Source: Seminavis robusta (lineage: Eukaryota > Bacillariophyta > Bacillariophyceae > Naviculales > Naviculaceae). From it: 29,850 nucleotides of DNA. Made by a program: the position numbers and the translations under genes. Where the stretch lies: NCBI GenBank assembly GCA_903772945.1, contig CAICTM010001412.1, forward strand, positions 1 through 29,850, read 5' to 3'. Positions 18,299-29,600 of this stretch are shown here, in pieces; within the stretch, counting starts at the first letter, position 1, and each line of letters starts with the position of its first letter. The notes under the pieces are model-generated. The model was given only the letters and a program-made list of their open reading frames with translations, had not been told where the DNA came from and did no database searches.

Positions 18299-19355
18299 CT
18301 GTGGAGAGTGACACAAATCAGCATATGCAAATCACTGCTAAAGCTTCGGGAAGGAGACAAAGTGCGAGTTTCATCCTCAAAAAGTGGACCAACATGAACA
18401 AACCTGCTTCGTTTAATCTCAGCGGTAGTCGCGTGCCCTGCGATGGAGGTGATCTCGTGAGGAACGGAACTGCTGTGGGCAACACCTGCAAATCCATCGT
18501 CGGCGTCACGAAGACAGCATGCAATCTTGCATCTGCCAAGATGACCTTCGTGCGTGTTGGAGGGTGTTCTTTTCGCTCTTCGGGAAGCGACGACGATGAT
18601 CAAACGAATCATAATCTTCTAAAAGGATCCCAGGCCATCTCGTTGCCGGCAAATAACCGAAACACAGTCTCAGAGGAGCAGCACGATTCCGCCATCTGAT
18701 GATTGCCAGCTTGTATCAACGAGTCGAATTTGAGGGTGATCTCGTGTTTTCGTCCTGACCCGAGCAGAAAGCTGCTTTCGTGTTGGGGGCGACAATAGAG
18801 CAAAACAGACGTAACTCGACATCATAGCTCAAGCTTCCGATAGTGCCAGGTAGGATTTGCGTGCGTCCCAGACAACAATTGATAGAGGAAACTGTGGAAG
18901 TCATTCCTTGCATGGGCAACCAACCGGACGGCCCAACCCCGCGGAATAACGACTTGCATCGCGAGCGCGTACTGGATAAGCAATCGGAGGAGTCTGGAGA
19001 TCTAAAACAGAAGCAACGCGTGATGGAAGAGTAAGACCTCTAGGAATGGATGAAAATTGAAGTTATATGCGCCATTTCCCAGCGTATTGACGAGAGGCGA
19101 ACCGCAAGTCAATACCGCACTTCTGTCTTTCTGTGGCCGACTTCGATCGGAGCCTTGCAGGCAACCCCGTCTCGATGTGTCTGGCCCGGAAGCCACGTAC
19201 GCACGATCGCTCGATACCGGTAGCCCCTTCATTTTGGCCCTCTCGGCCTTCGGTCGGCTGTTTCTTGGGATCGAGAGCAGCAAACGAGGATTTCGAAACA
19301 TCAAGGCACACGCAGCATTCGAACACCATTCTCCACTCTTACTTTTAATTAAATT
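18299..19355. other. Intergenic region, no supported gene
   Basis: About 1.05 kb lies between convergent genes. A 132-codon plus-strand frame (18301-18699) starts with GTG and has a low-complexity, unrecognisable product; other frames are shorter. One ACCGGT occurs at 19216. The 3' untranslated regions of the ankyrin-like gene and of the TPR gene must lie at the two ends. Confidence 0.5.
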
Positions 19356-22300
19356 CTACTGTGGTTGGCTCCTGGTACTGGAGCGAATTCTTGACTTCTG
19401 CAGTATCTGCCCAATTTTGTAGTAAATTGTTGTAGTGTCTGGATGGTTCCTACCCAACACAGACTCTCGTATGACCCGGCACTTCTGGTACTGCTCCAGA
19501 GCACCATCGTAGTCGCCTTCGGCTTCCTTGACACCGCCAATTCTATTATAAGTGCTTGCAGTGCCTGGGTGGTCCCGGCCCAACAAAGACTCTTGGATCC
19601 CGAGACATTTCTCGTAGTATTCCAATGCACGGTGGTGGTCCCCTTCTGCCTGAAGGGCACTCCCGACCGACTTGTACGAGCTTGCCGTGTCAGGATGGTT
19701 CGTGCCAAGGATTTTCTCGCGAATCGAGCGGCTCTTTTGGTAAAAATCCAGTGCCCCTTGCGAATATCCCTTGGCCTCGAGTACCCAACCAATGTTGTAG
19801 TAGGATGTCGCCGTATCGGGGTGATTGCTTCCCAGAGCCTTCTCTTGGATCGTCAAACACCGGGGATACATTTCCAGCGCACCATCATAGTCACCCAAGT
19901 AGTAGAGCACGGCTCCAATTCGATCTAGAAACTTGGCTATATCCGGATGTTGATCGTCGCCCAATAGTTTCTCCAACAGCCTCAATCCCACATTGAGTTC
20001 TTCCAACGCCCCATCGTAGTCTCCCTTGGCACACAGTGCATCCCCAATGCCAAAGTGCGAAATGGCGGATTGTTTGTGATCGTGATTCCCCAATACACTG
20101 ATGCAAATGTCGAGTGCCTTGCGATGCAAATCCAATGCCGCGTTGTGTTCCCCGTTTTCGCACAAGATGGATCCCACCTTGTTGCAAAAGTCGACATATC
20201 CTTCGTCATTGGTGTCTGTCTGTGTCACGACCAGCTGTCGAATGACTTGTTTGACCCAACTCCGTAGCAAATCATTGACCTGACTGTTGAGTACGTGATA
20301 CCCTACGGACGATTCAATCATTTCCAAAATGGTTTGTCGATCCTGTTCGACGGACGCACACGCGTTTTGGACTTTGGTATTGCCGAGTGTATCGTAGAGC
20401 ATATCAATGCCTCCTCCATTAGCCAATAGGTCTTGTTCGAGGGAATCCTTTTCTTTGGGAGGCATAATGATATCGACGACACATCCATTGGTGTGTGCCG
20501 TAAATAGTTCGTAAATACACCATACTCGCGTGAGATATACGGGTGCTTTCCATGGCGCCATCATGGCTAGTAAGTGTCCAATGCGTTTGACTCGTTCCCC
20601 AAAGAGAGCAAAGAAATCGACCTGTGGTTTGGCCGGCATGATGACCCCCGTTTCTTTGAGTGCGGCTCCTTCCACGACTCTGTGTTGATTGACGCATAAA
20701 CAGCATATCCAAATGTAGGTTCGTTTGGAATCGAGTCCATTGCTATGGCAAAAGTCTGTGAGTGTATCCACAATATCTCCAATCGTGTAGGACCATGAAT
20801 AGGAGAGCATATGCGTTGCTTCCCCGACATGGTCCCGCCCCTTGAGGCAATGGACGTAGGCAGCTCCCATCCTGCCATCAATGGGACACACAGCATTGGC
20901 TCCACATTGTCGAATGACTCCGGGAGGGCCACTTAAGTTTTCAATATCATAGACCTTGAAGGATCGAGTATTGTTGGCACCAACGGAAGCAGCGTATTGA
21001 ATGCATTGATCCAAAAAGACGTGTTTCAAATGATAGACACTGACACCGAGTATATCGAGTTCGGCCGAGTCGGTTTGTTGGTTGCTGTTTTTGCAATAAT
21101 TGATATTACTTTTGGAGTAGCATAATAGATTTCGTGAAAGCGACCGACAGACTTGTGCCATGACGGATTTTTTGTATGGCTTGTGAGGTTTGTCGTTTGG
21201 AGATGGTTCCAAGAAGGGTCGTTCCATGGTATTGTCGTCGTCAGATTCGGCGGCCGTTTTAAAGGATGTGTTTTGTTCTTTATCAATCAATGCCTTGGAC
21301 GATGGTTTGTACTTTTGTTGTTGTTGAAAGAGTTCACTGCGTAGATTGTCACTACTTTCGTCGGTTGCTGCTGCTCCTCGTAGCAACAATTGCAAGTTAC
21401 TGTGTGGATCTTGTCGTGTCAATAAGGACGGAGGTGGTTCTCGGGTGTGACCGGAATTGGTATCTTCATCTTGAAAGACTTCGACCAATGATGAATAGGA
21501 ATTATCGAATTGATGATCGACACTGGGAATGGGAGGTCGGACGGTGAATCCTTGTGCGTCTTCGGTAGATCTCAATTGGAGGGTCGATGCTCGTCGTGTT
21601 CCTTTTGAGGTGGCAGAGCTTCGACGACGTGTAAAGTCTTGGGAGTTTTCAAGTGGATTGTCATTGGGGTTGTCATTGGGGTTGTCAAGATCAACATCTT
21701 GCAATTGCTGCTCGGAAGAATCAAAGACATCTGTGAGATTCATGGAAGAATCAAAGTCTGGTCGTTGCTGTCTTAGGTAACTGAAGCGGCCTTGTCTGGA
21801 ATTCCCTGCTTGTCGTATAGAGTCAATGTACGCCGCCGTACTGTTGGCATTGCCCCCGCTGGCAGTAAAGCTGGCAGTAAAGCTGCTGGAAGAACTGTGA
21901 TGACTGGTGTAAGAGTCGTCCACCATGGCTTGAGCTGTTGCTGTTGCTTGTGCTTGTACTGGTTGTTCTAGTGCTTGAGCTTGTACCACTTTCAACCTGA
22001 TGCCAATGTCTTCTTTGATCTTGAGCAAGTCCCGTCTGTCTGGGAGAATGAAATCCCATTTTCTCGCCTCTTTCTTATGGAAGAGGCGTAAGACACTTCG
22101 GCCATTGCTCGCCTTGCTGATGCGATGTTTCCAAAGATTCTTCCACGCCACCTTCAGCTTGATGCCATTAGTGCTACATGTAGTAGTAGTGGTACTAGTA
22201 CTATCAACGGTAGAGTAGAAACCAATGCCTTTCTCGGACAACACCAACTTGCCCCAGTAGCCATCGTCCAGCTCCACAAACACGTCTCGATACGTACTAG

Positions 22301-22361
22301 TACTACTAGTAGTCATCATCTTCTCATGCTCCTCAGGATGACGACGTTGAGCCGCATGCAT
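19356..22361 (-). CDS. PH-like / TIR-like / TPR protein (1001 residues)
   Basis: This is one intronless frame from the ATG at 22361. Residues of about 24-125 look like a PH-superfamily fold (Y-R-D-V-F-V-E-L-D-D-G-Y-W-G-K-L-V-L, then V-A-W-K-N-L-W, then K-W-D-F-I-L-P-D-R-R-D-L-L). A long low-complexity linker follows (Gln, Ser, Asn and Asp rich, about 125-400). Residues of about 515-640 resemble a TIR domain: H517-M-L-S-Y-S-W, Y-I-W-I-C-C-L-C-V-N-Q-H, and R-V-W614-C-I-Y-E618-L-F. The last resembles the W-C-x-x-E-L motif whose Glu is catalytic in NAD-cleaving TIR proteins. From about residue 721 to 995 there are six full TPR repeats of 42 residues plus a partial one, of the kinesin-light-chain type (G-D-Y-D-G-A-L-E, L-G-x-x-H-P-D-T-A). 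No NB-ARC or NACHT ATPase is seen between TIR and TPR. It is probably cytosolic, with a signalling or immune-type role by architecture only. Confidence 0.85.
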   Translation of the reverse strand: MHAAQRRHPEEHEKMMTTSSTSTYRDVFVELDDGYWGKLVLSEKGIGFYSTVDSTSTTTTTCSTNGIKLKVAWKNLWKHRISKASNGRSVLRLFHKKEARKWDFILPDRRDLLKIKEDIGIRLKVVQAQALEQPVQAQATATAQAMVDDSYTSHHSSSSSFTASFTASGGNANSTAAYIDSIRQAGNSRQGRFSYLRQQRPDFDSSMNLTDVFDSSEQQLQDVDLDNPNDNPNDNPLENSQDFTRRRSSATSKGTRRASTLQLRSTEDAQGFTVRPPIPSVDHQFDNSYSSLVEVFQDEDTNSGHTREPPPSLLTRQDPHSNLQLLLRGAAATDESSDNLRSELFQQQQKYKPSSKALIDKEQNTSFKTAAESDDDNTMERPFLEPSPNDKPHKPYKKSVMAQVCRSLSRNLLCYSKSNINYCKNSNQQTDSAELDILGVSVYHLKHVFLDQCIQYAASVGANNTRSFKVYDIENLSGPPGVIRQCGANAVCPIDGRMGAAYVHCLKGRDHVGEATHMLSYSWSYTIGDIVDTLTDFCHSNGLDSKRTYIWICCLCVNQHRVVEGAALKETGVIMPAKPQVDFFALFGERVKRIGHLLAMMAPWKAPVYLTRVWCIYELFTAHTNGCVVDIIMPPKEKDSLEQDLLANGGGIDMLYDTLGNTKVQNACASVEQDRQTILEMIESSVGYHVLNSQVNDLLRSWVKQVIRQLVVTQTDTNDEGYVDFCNKVGSILCENGEHNAALDLHRKALDICISVLGNHDHKQSAISHFGIGDALCAKGDYDGALEELNVGLRLLEKLLGDDQHPDIAKFLDRIGAVLYYLGDYDGALEMYPRCLTIQEKALGSNHPDTATSYYNIGWVLEAKGYSQGALDFYQKSRSIREKILGTNHPDTASSYKSVGSALQAEGDHHRALEYYEKCLGIQESLLGRDHPGTASTYNRIGGVKEAEGDYDGALEQYQKCRVIRESVLGRNHPDTTTIYYKIGQILQKSRIRSSTRSQPQ

Positions 22362-25300
22362 CTTGCCTAAGTCGAATGTTGCCTTCTATGGATGATCAAC
22401 CAATTGTGAGGAGTTACTAGCTAGCTAGCTAGTAGTTGTAATGAGGTGCTGACGGCAGTAATGACCACACCCCCGTTGATTTTATGATGAGAGTCTCTTG
22501 TCGAGGCGTGCTTTTCTAAACAGTGCATGCAGCTTACCGAGCATCTCAGACGTCCCTATGTCACTTTTCAGACTGTTATGCATTACTTAGCGTACCAATA
22601 TGCTACAGTATCCACGTTTTGCACGATAAGTAAACAGTCCCGTGTAAGAAGCCAAACCACCAGCAATATGTCACACCTCCTATGTGCCACAAATTTCGGA
22701 TCTGCATACAGACTCTCAGTGATTTAACATTCTCAGTGAGCTACTACAAATCAGGTACAAATTACTCAGCTAGTAAATGTCCCAGCTTAATCTTCCACGG
22801 TAACAAAATTTTTGATTTGCCGGAGAGTTCTGGTCTCTTTTCACTCTTTTTAATAAAAATTTTTAAAAAGTTAAACAGCTACCGGTACGGTACGACTGTA
22901 CGATCCAGCACGAGACATGGATCATCGAACGGTGGGTCGATCCATTCATTCAGTTCTTTGACTGATTGCTTGAAGACGCGTGTTGCCGCTTGACCCTACC
23001 GTGCAGTATAGACTGACCTCCACATGCGATGATGCGTGCACACACATGAACTGGAGACGGTACTCGCACGACCGTTTGTTCGGAGCAGCCAGCTACTTTG
23101 GTTGACCTTTCGACTTGGCCTTGACCCGAATGTTACGTAGCTCTCCACTTTGGGGATGGAATACATGTACGTGCGGTAGAGACAGATTCGTGCTTCGCAC
23201 CGTAGCTCCATGATGGAATCGAAGCAATTCAATCATTCAACTCCACTACCAGCCAGCAAAACGGGGCGATCAGTTCCTCAACAGGATCGGAAGAACAGCC
23301 AGATGAAGCAACATTCGCTCCTTGTCTCCTTCTTCAAACGCTGCCTCAGTGGCCACGTGCGTAGCTACGAACTTGAAATAAAGAAACGTAAAGCTAGAAA
23401 CCACGCAAACGGGCGCCTGAGGTGCGTGGGGTGCAAACGTACCGTACCCTTCACCAGCGGGGCTGGCTGGGAGCTCGCTTTCTTGGCCGTACCGGCCGGT
23501 ACCCATCGTCCAGCCATGGCTGCATGTTACCGTATGATTGAGGCAGGGTGCCTTCTTTTCACAGAGGGCCTTGGGGGTGTGCGAGCCTGCTGAAAAGGGA
23601 GATCTCGAACTTCGAGAATGGAGCGAGACAGGAGTGAACCCCAAATCTCGCAACCTCAACAGTACGGGTCCGATCTTGGTTGCCATCATACCGGTACGTC
23701 ACTCGACTCATTCAGACTGGACATCGCTCGATATCCTCAACGATGGGCCTACAAGCAACGTACAAGCAAGGTCCCGATGCAAGCAGTATGTAGCTGTGCA
23801 GCCATTGCAATCGCAGCCATCTCAGACAAAGGAAAGTGCTTTTACCACTGGCTGGATGGCTTCAAAAACCAATCTACCGGTATCAGAAACTCAGAAACCA
23901 ATGATGGATCTTGGTTGCTGCAGCTCGCCTGGCATGGAAGGCAGATCTTAGTTATCCAGTTATCCATTCTTTCTAGCTAGTAGACTACTAGTAGCTACTC
24001 CTGGTACGGATGTTTGCAAGCATGACCGGTACTGGCTCTCGTCAGCTATCGCATCAAGCTCCAGCTCATTTTGCCATCCATCTTCTTTGCGACAGACTTG
24101 TTTCTTTGCGACAGACACCGGTAAACTGAAGCAGCGCACAGTGACAGCTGAGTTGCTACGAACTCCGAATGGGAAAGCTTTTAGCGGAAGCCTTAATCCA
24201 CTCTGCCCACTACCGGTACCACATGCGTCTACTCGAGTACAAGCTACCACTCCAGTAGAATCTTGCCAGCTAGCACGAGATGACATTGTGGAGTGTAGAG
24301 CGCACTGTTGAAATAAATGATCCGTTTAGACTTACATTACGAACTTGCTATTTAATAATCGGGAAACAAACACAGTTGCTCTGCCCTCCACCCAAGAAAG
24401 CAGCTCTCGGCTGAGGTAGCTGCTGAGGTGCAGAGCCCCCCAATGATTTTCAAGACTATGCAACATCAAGCTCGGAGGAACTGTAGCCGGACGACGCCAA
24501 CGAAGCAAGCTTCCGATTCATTTGGCCTTCTCAGTAACGCCGAACGACGACCAGCCTGACCCCTGAGAAGGAACAAGTTACACAGTGTCCAGTACCGGTA
24601 GCTAGTAGCAGCGCTCAGCTGTCAGCTTAGCTCTCCGAACGTGTGGAGAGTTGCGAGGCCTCTATTAATATTAGCAAATATGTTGCCCAAAACCACCCCC
24701 TTGACGGCTTCCGTACCGGGGTATGGAGCAGCTTTCGGACTATGCTAATGTGTTTCATCACATTGCGTACTTTGGCGTATTTAGAGAATTAGTAGCTACA
24801 AGAGCTTTACAAGTTACAAATAGCTGCTCTAAGCTTCTGCTTGTATCATCACACTTATTCACAGCGTAACTGCACGTAAAACGAATCTGCATTATTGGAA
24901 CCCCAATCCCGTAGTTTCCCCATACCCCCGTACATCACAGCTAGCTTTCCCACTACAATTCCCTCTCTCAAGTCTGAACCCTCCTTCTATCTCGAGTCCT
25001 ACTATTTGAAAGGTTGTCAGCGTTAATTATATTTCGCGGTACCGGTACTGGAATTCTAGCTAGAAAACCCCAGGCAGACGCACAAAGAGCTTGCAATGTC
25101 GCTCCAAGACAAATAAATAAGTGCAATGAGAGAACGAGTGGAGGTGAAATAGAATATATCTTACTCTTGGTTTCCCCTTTCTGGCTATCGACGGATTTAT
25201 ATGCATACCTGAAGACCTACAGTAACTGGCCAGCGTGAATACTATTTTGGCGCGAATCTAGTACTGTTAACTATCGAAATACCGGTCCGTGGTAAAACAT

Positions 25301-25454
25301 ACCCACACACCAACTCGAGATTGAAGCATAAACAAGATTCGCAGAGAACCCAAAACAAGCCAATTGCACCCCATACCAAAACACCAAACGATCATACCAA
25401 ATGATAAGTGGCTGGGTGGGTGCCAAAAGAAGCCGCTATTTGTCACAATGTCAT
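22362..25454. other. 3.1-kb gene-free region rich in ACCGGT
   Basis: No convincing gene is seen. The longest frames (23210-23593 plus, 23270-23689 minus) overlap each other antisense and have no recognisable content. The region holds ACCGGT at 22881, 23690, 23876, 24025, 24117, 24212, 24594, 25041 and 25281. It also holds a 14-bp perfect palindrome GTACCGGCCGGTAC at 23489-23502, a run of AGCT/CTAG units at about 22415-22434, and a 15-bp direct repeat TTCTTTGCGACAGAC at 24083 and 24102. The promoter of the TPR gene lies at its left end. Confidence 0.6.
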
Positions 25455-26654
25455 CTAGTACGACCAGCTGCCAGTTGAAAGAAGAATGGGTCCATTGCTT
25501 GTGTCATAATTGTCGCCTTCATCATTTTCGTCATTGTCATCATCTTCCTCCCTGTCGATGGTGGCTTCTTCGTCAATGCTTCCTTCTTCCTCGCTGTTTG
25601 TTTCCTCGCCATCCTCGGACGTCTTCTGCTTCTTCTTGGGGCTCTCTTCTTCAGTGCAATCCTCTTCAGTGGCATTATCTTCAGTCACGACAGACGTATC
25701 GGCAACAGTGTACTCAGCAATGTTTTTGGCTGGGTTCGTAGCAGTGTCTTCGACCGTGTCTTCAGTATCATCATCGGCGGTGCTCTCCTCAGAGCTGCTG
25801 CCTTCAGTACTATCGGTGTCTTTTGGCTCAGTCATGAAAGGACGACACAAGATCTCGTCAATCTCTCCATCAATCTTCGCGTATCTGGAATTATCAATCA
25901 CTGGTGACAAGGCCGAAGGCTTTCGGTCCTCGAACCCGGCAATCGCTGGGACTTCACTGGTACCTGAGTCATTGTCAATGACAGGTTCGAAATCTTCCTT
26001 GGTGAACCTCTGGAGAGGCCTCACTGCTAAAGGCGAGTCTTCAGGGGACGAAGCTTCATTGTCAATAAGACGCTCCATTCTGCGAAGGTTAATACCACCC
26101 ATGTTGACCTCATCACTGCCCGTGCTGGATCCTTCGACCTCCTCGGTGAGCAAGTCAACATCGCCCAACCATCGATGGTACCGATTGATGTACTCATCCT
26201 CGTTGAATTCCCAAATTTCACAGAACCGGGTAGTCTTGTGAGCTTCAGTGAAGGGATCCGGCATGATCAGCTTCAGCTTGAAAAGTCGATGATACATCGA
26301 GGGATCAGGGAAATCGTTGGTGAATGGGAACATCAATCTGCTTCCATCTTCCAACTGGTACATCACCCAGAACACTCCGGTCATGTCGTCTCCATAGACA
26401 AACGCATTTATGGGAGGGTATCCGTTAGCCCGACGCTCTTGGTTGATCTTCAAAAGCTTCGCATTGGCATCTGCTTGCAAATCCATACCACATGCCATCA
26501 TTTCTCCCAACTTCTTGGAGCAGTAGGCGAGTTCATCTTGGTATTCCTCGATGGTGAAGTGTTGCACAACCTTGTTGGCTTTGCTTGACCGACGCATGCT
26601 AAGTCTCGGGATAGGTGCTCGCACAGAAGGGGCATCTTTCAGGTAGTGCGACAT
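25455..26654 (-). CDS. Acidic, probably nuclear protein of 399 residues
   Basis: The start is the ATG at 26654 (M-S-H-Y-L-K-D-A-P-S-V-R-A-P); the frame is open a little farther upstream but without another ATG. The N-terminal 40 residues are basic (R-L-S-M-R-R-S-S-K-A-N-K). Residues of about 40-170 look globular, with aromatic and hydrophobic clusters (F-V-Y-G-D-D-M-T-G-V-F-W-V-M-Y-Q-L, M-F-P-F-T-N-D-F). From about residue 180 the protein becomes increasingly Ser/Thr/Glu/Asp-rich. The last 110 residues are extremely acidic (E-E-D-D-D-N-D-E-N-D-E-G-D) around one basic cluster, S-P-K-K-K-Q-K, a plausible nuclear localisation signal. Acidic tails of this kind occur in histone chaperones and chromatin proteins, but I do not recognise the globular part. 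No introns are needed. Confidence 0.72.
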   Translation of the reverse strand: MSHYLKDAPSVRAPIPRLSMRRSSKANKVVQHFTIEEYQDELAYCSKKLGEMMACGMDLQADANAKLLKINQERRANGYPPINAFVYGDDMTGVFWVMYQLEDGSRLMFPFTNDFPDPSMYHRLFKLKLIMPDPFTEAHKTTRFCEIWEFNEDEYINRYHRWLGDVDLLTEEVEGSSTGSDEVNMGGINLRRMERLIDNEASSPEDSPLAVRPLQRFTKEDFEPVIDNDSGTSEVPAIAGFEDRKPSALSPVIDNSRYAKIDGEIDEILCRPFMTEPKDTDSTEGSSSEESTADDDTEDTVEDTATNPAKNIAEYTVADTSVVTEDNATEEDCTEEESPKKKQKTSEDGEETNSEEEGSIDEEATIDREEDDDNDENDEGDNYDTSNGPILLSTGSWSY

Positions 26655-29600
26655 CTTGATGAAGGTTTTAGGGAACAATGACTATTTTGGCAGCTCTGAA
26701 GGAAGGGACCTGAACGGCAGTTTTGTGAAGTTGCTGGAACCCAACAACCAACCTGATTGCAACAAAGTCGCGGCGGCGACTCCAATTGGAGTTGGCCCCT
26801 GCTCAAATTTACACCACGCATTGGTGTTGATCTACCCAATGACATTGGCAATCGGCACACACATGTCTTCGTGTTGAGCTAAAATTTATTTTAGAAAACC
26901 TACCACTTTGTTTTCTCACATCTTACGCATTGATTGCCCACAAACTCGATAGTGCATTGTTGCTATGCAGAAGGTACACAAGTCGGAGATACATTCCTTT
27001 TTACTTTAATGCCTTAGATAGTTCTGATCAGTGACTGCAATCATGTGCAGCATACATGCATCACGTTGCAATTGGCTCACTTGTTGTTTTCCTTTTCCGG
27101 CACGGAAGCTTGTTTCATCTTACCTGCAATATTCTTTACGATCGCGAAAGACGATTCTGGCTCTCTGGGACCGGCCAATAGCATTGCACGATGTCCAGTA
27201 GGGTTGTCGTAAAACGATAGCAGAGTGTCCCTATGAATTCCAGGTAGGAACTCAGTGGTAGGTGCACAAGAGCTGGGATGGAGAGCCCTGTTTGGTGGAG
27301 ATCTCCTTCCACTGGCGCTGGAAAGGCCAGCCACAAGGCTGGCAGCCAATGCTATTCAATCTTCACTGTGGAAGCAATGATTGAACAGTCTTAAAAAAAA
27401 GAGAGATGAAAGGAAGTCAGCCTTCATTCCAACCCCTGATGGCAATGGTGGTCTTCAAAGTCCCCAGAGGTGGCGGAGAAGGTGGCAACGCAGGCCTTCC
27501 AGGCAAGCCCTTTCGTTCCAAGCCGGATGCCACGGCCTATCCTACCCTCAAATCCAACAAAGACTTCGACCAGTGATATGAGTCCTTTATCACTGTGGCT
27601 AGAGGAAAGGGGTTTCACAAGATCTTTTGATGCCGACTATGTCCAAAGCAGGCACCGAGTCCATGGAGACATACGATATCATTGTTCACCTGTTTCACAG
27701 AAGACAGTGCAGGACCACCAATGGAAAGGTAATCGTGAGGTCCCAACTCCTTTCCATGAAACTCCTGACTGCTTTAGTCCATCCACCGCAAGGATCCAGG
27801 CTGAACTCCTCTGACTCACTGTCTGTACGCAGAGTTACCTCTGTCTCGCGAACAGTAGGAGACGACTGCAGCAGGAAGTGGCTTACTAGTGTGCAATACA
27901 GCCCAGAGGAGCAAGGTTCCGTAGTGGACTCTCATTGTCAATTTGACACAGTTTGTTACCCGATACAATGATGGCCCAGAGACTCCAGTGATAGGCTACC
28001 TGATGGTATACAGAAGCTTGTTCTTCCAGCGGGCCTTCACTGGTGTCCCCACCTTGAACGACATTTCTGCACGGTTAACATGAGAGAAGTATGTTCGAGG
28101 GTCATCATGCATCGTTTTACATACGCACGGGTACAAAGAGGTGCTACTGAATGCCCGCACACATTCTTTGACATCAAACCGAAAGATGATGACTCACGTC
28201 TGCCAACATAGCCGACATTTGAAGACGAGACATCAGGGTGATGTGGGAGCAAGTAAGTAAAAGTTCCACACGCCTTCCTGACGCTACAGTCTGGTCCCAG
28301 CTTCCAGCAATGGACCAGTTTTGGTACAGGTCTCTCTGTCGCTGACAAGAGAGTCCTGATGGAAGCCACCGTCGAACCAGATGTCAGACCTGGTGGATCC
28401 GAAGGCGAAGCTGACCCAGCAGTCGGGGAGCACCTTAGATTCTCCAGATGCACAGATGTGTGACTGCAGCCGTCCAAGGCCAAGTCCAAAGACTGGAATT
28501 TTTCGCCTGGGCAACAAGTGGTTTGTGTCGCACTGGTTGAGCAAGTACCCAGGCACCGCCATTGGCTGCGGGTAGCAGCCACCCTCTAGGGGCACCTTCC
28601 GCAGGACATGGCCCAGTAGACAAGTGTTTGTGCTAAAATGTCATCTCCAGGATAGTATCAAGTACAAATTGTTTTGTGAAACATGTTTTTGGTGACTCCA
28701 CCCTCCGCCCTGATGGCACTCCCTTCACTTTCCGGGTGATGGGGAGAACTTAAACTGTGTCACCCTCAGCAAAGGTGCAAGCAGTCGGGCTAGAGCAACA
28801 CCCACCCAAGCTGATTGGCTGTGGAATGAGCCACATGCCATGTATGTGACAGGACCTGCACACGGTCCATACCCAAGCAAGCACCAAGTTAGTCGTGTCT
28901 CTGAGACGGGATCTCTTTGAACCCATGTAAAGAGATGGTAAACTTGAGGAGACGTCTACGAGGTGTTGCCTTTAGCTGAGGCAATATCTGATGATAGGAC
29001 AACAGTCCCACCTCATAGGATGACAACCCGTCATCTAACTACCCAGTTGAGGGCTCCAGATGAACAGTTATGGCCAGATTGTTCTCACTGGCCCTTATGG
29101 GGAGTTAGACAGATACCTCCTAAGCCAATGAGCTGTGATGCAAGTATGGGGAGACCAGATGAGATCCCAATTGACGGTCAAATGGACCAATGCCAATGCA
29201 CCCTTCTCCCCTGAACACGACTGGAGGTTTGATCACAAGCCCATGTGATGCCCTCCCAATGTGCCCAGTGGTACTCAGCAATGGACACCTGATGTATTCA
29301 AGAGGGTTGGTAACCCCTGGTATGCGACCAAAGTCCGCACTGAGCAGTCAGATGCTCCCAGTTCATGGAAGTATCAAGGGAAGCCCCATGATGTGCAAGC
29401 TTGGTGGCACCCCATCCATGACTCCAATGGTGGGAGCGATGAGATTATGCCATAGGAGCCATAGTATGGGTGCGGCGCAGCTGTGCTGGCTCAGTCTGGT
29501 GGAAAGATCGCTGCTGCATCTGTACACTCTTTCAGTACAATGAGCTGTGTCACCATCAGACAAGATAGGAACAGCTGTAGAGGACATAGAGTTCCTCTGC

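Noticed and set aside
18301..18699. 132-codon plus-strand frame after the ankyrin-like gene
   Set aside because: It starts with GTG, has low-complexity unrecognisable sequence and no support from context.
23601..23650. Possible tRNA-like stretch
   Set aside because: No cloverleaf with a proper acceptor stem, anticodon arm and T-loop could be drawn on either strand.
23210..23689. Overlapping frames of 127 (plus) and 139 (minus) codons
   Set aside because: They lie antisense to each other, and neither product has a recognisable domain or convincing composition.
25510..26241. 243-codon plus-strand Ser/Val-rich frame
   Set aside because: It is the antisense shadow of the acidic tail of the minus-strand gene; Glu/Asp codons read as Ser/Val/Phe on the other strand.
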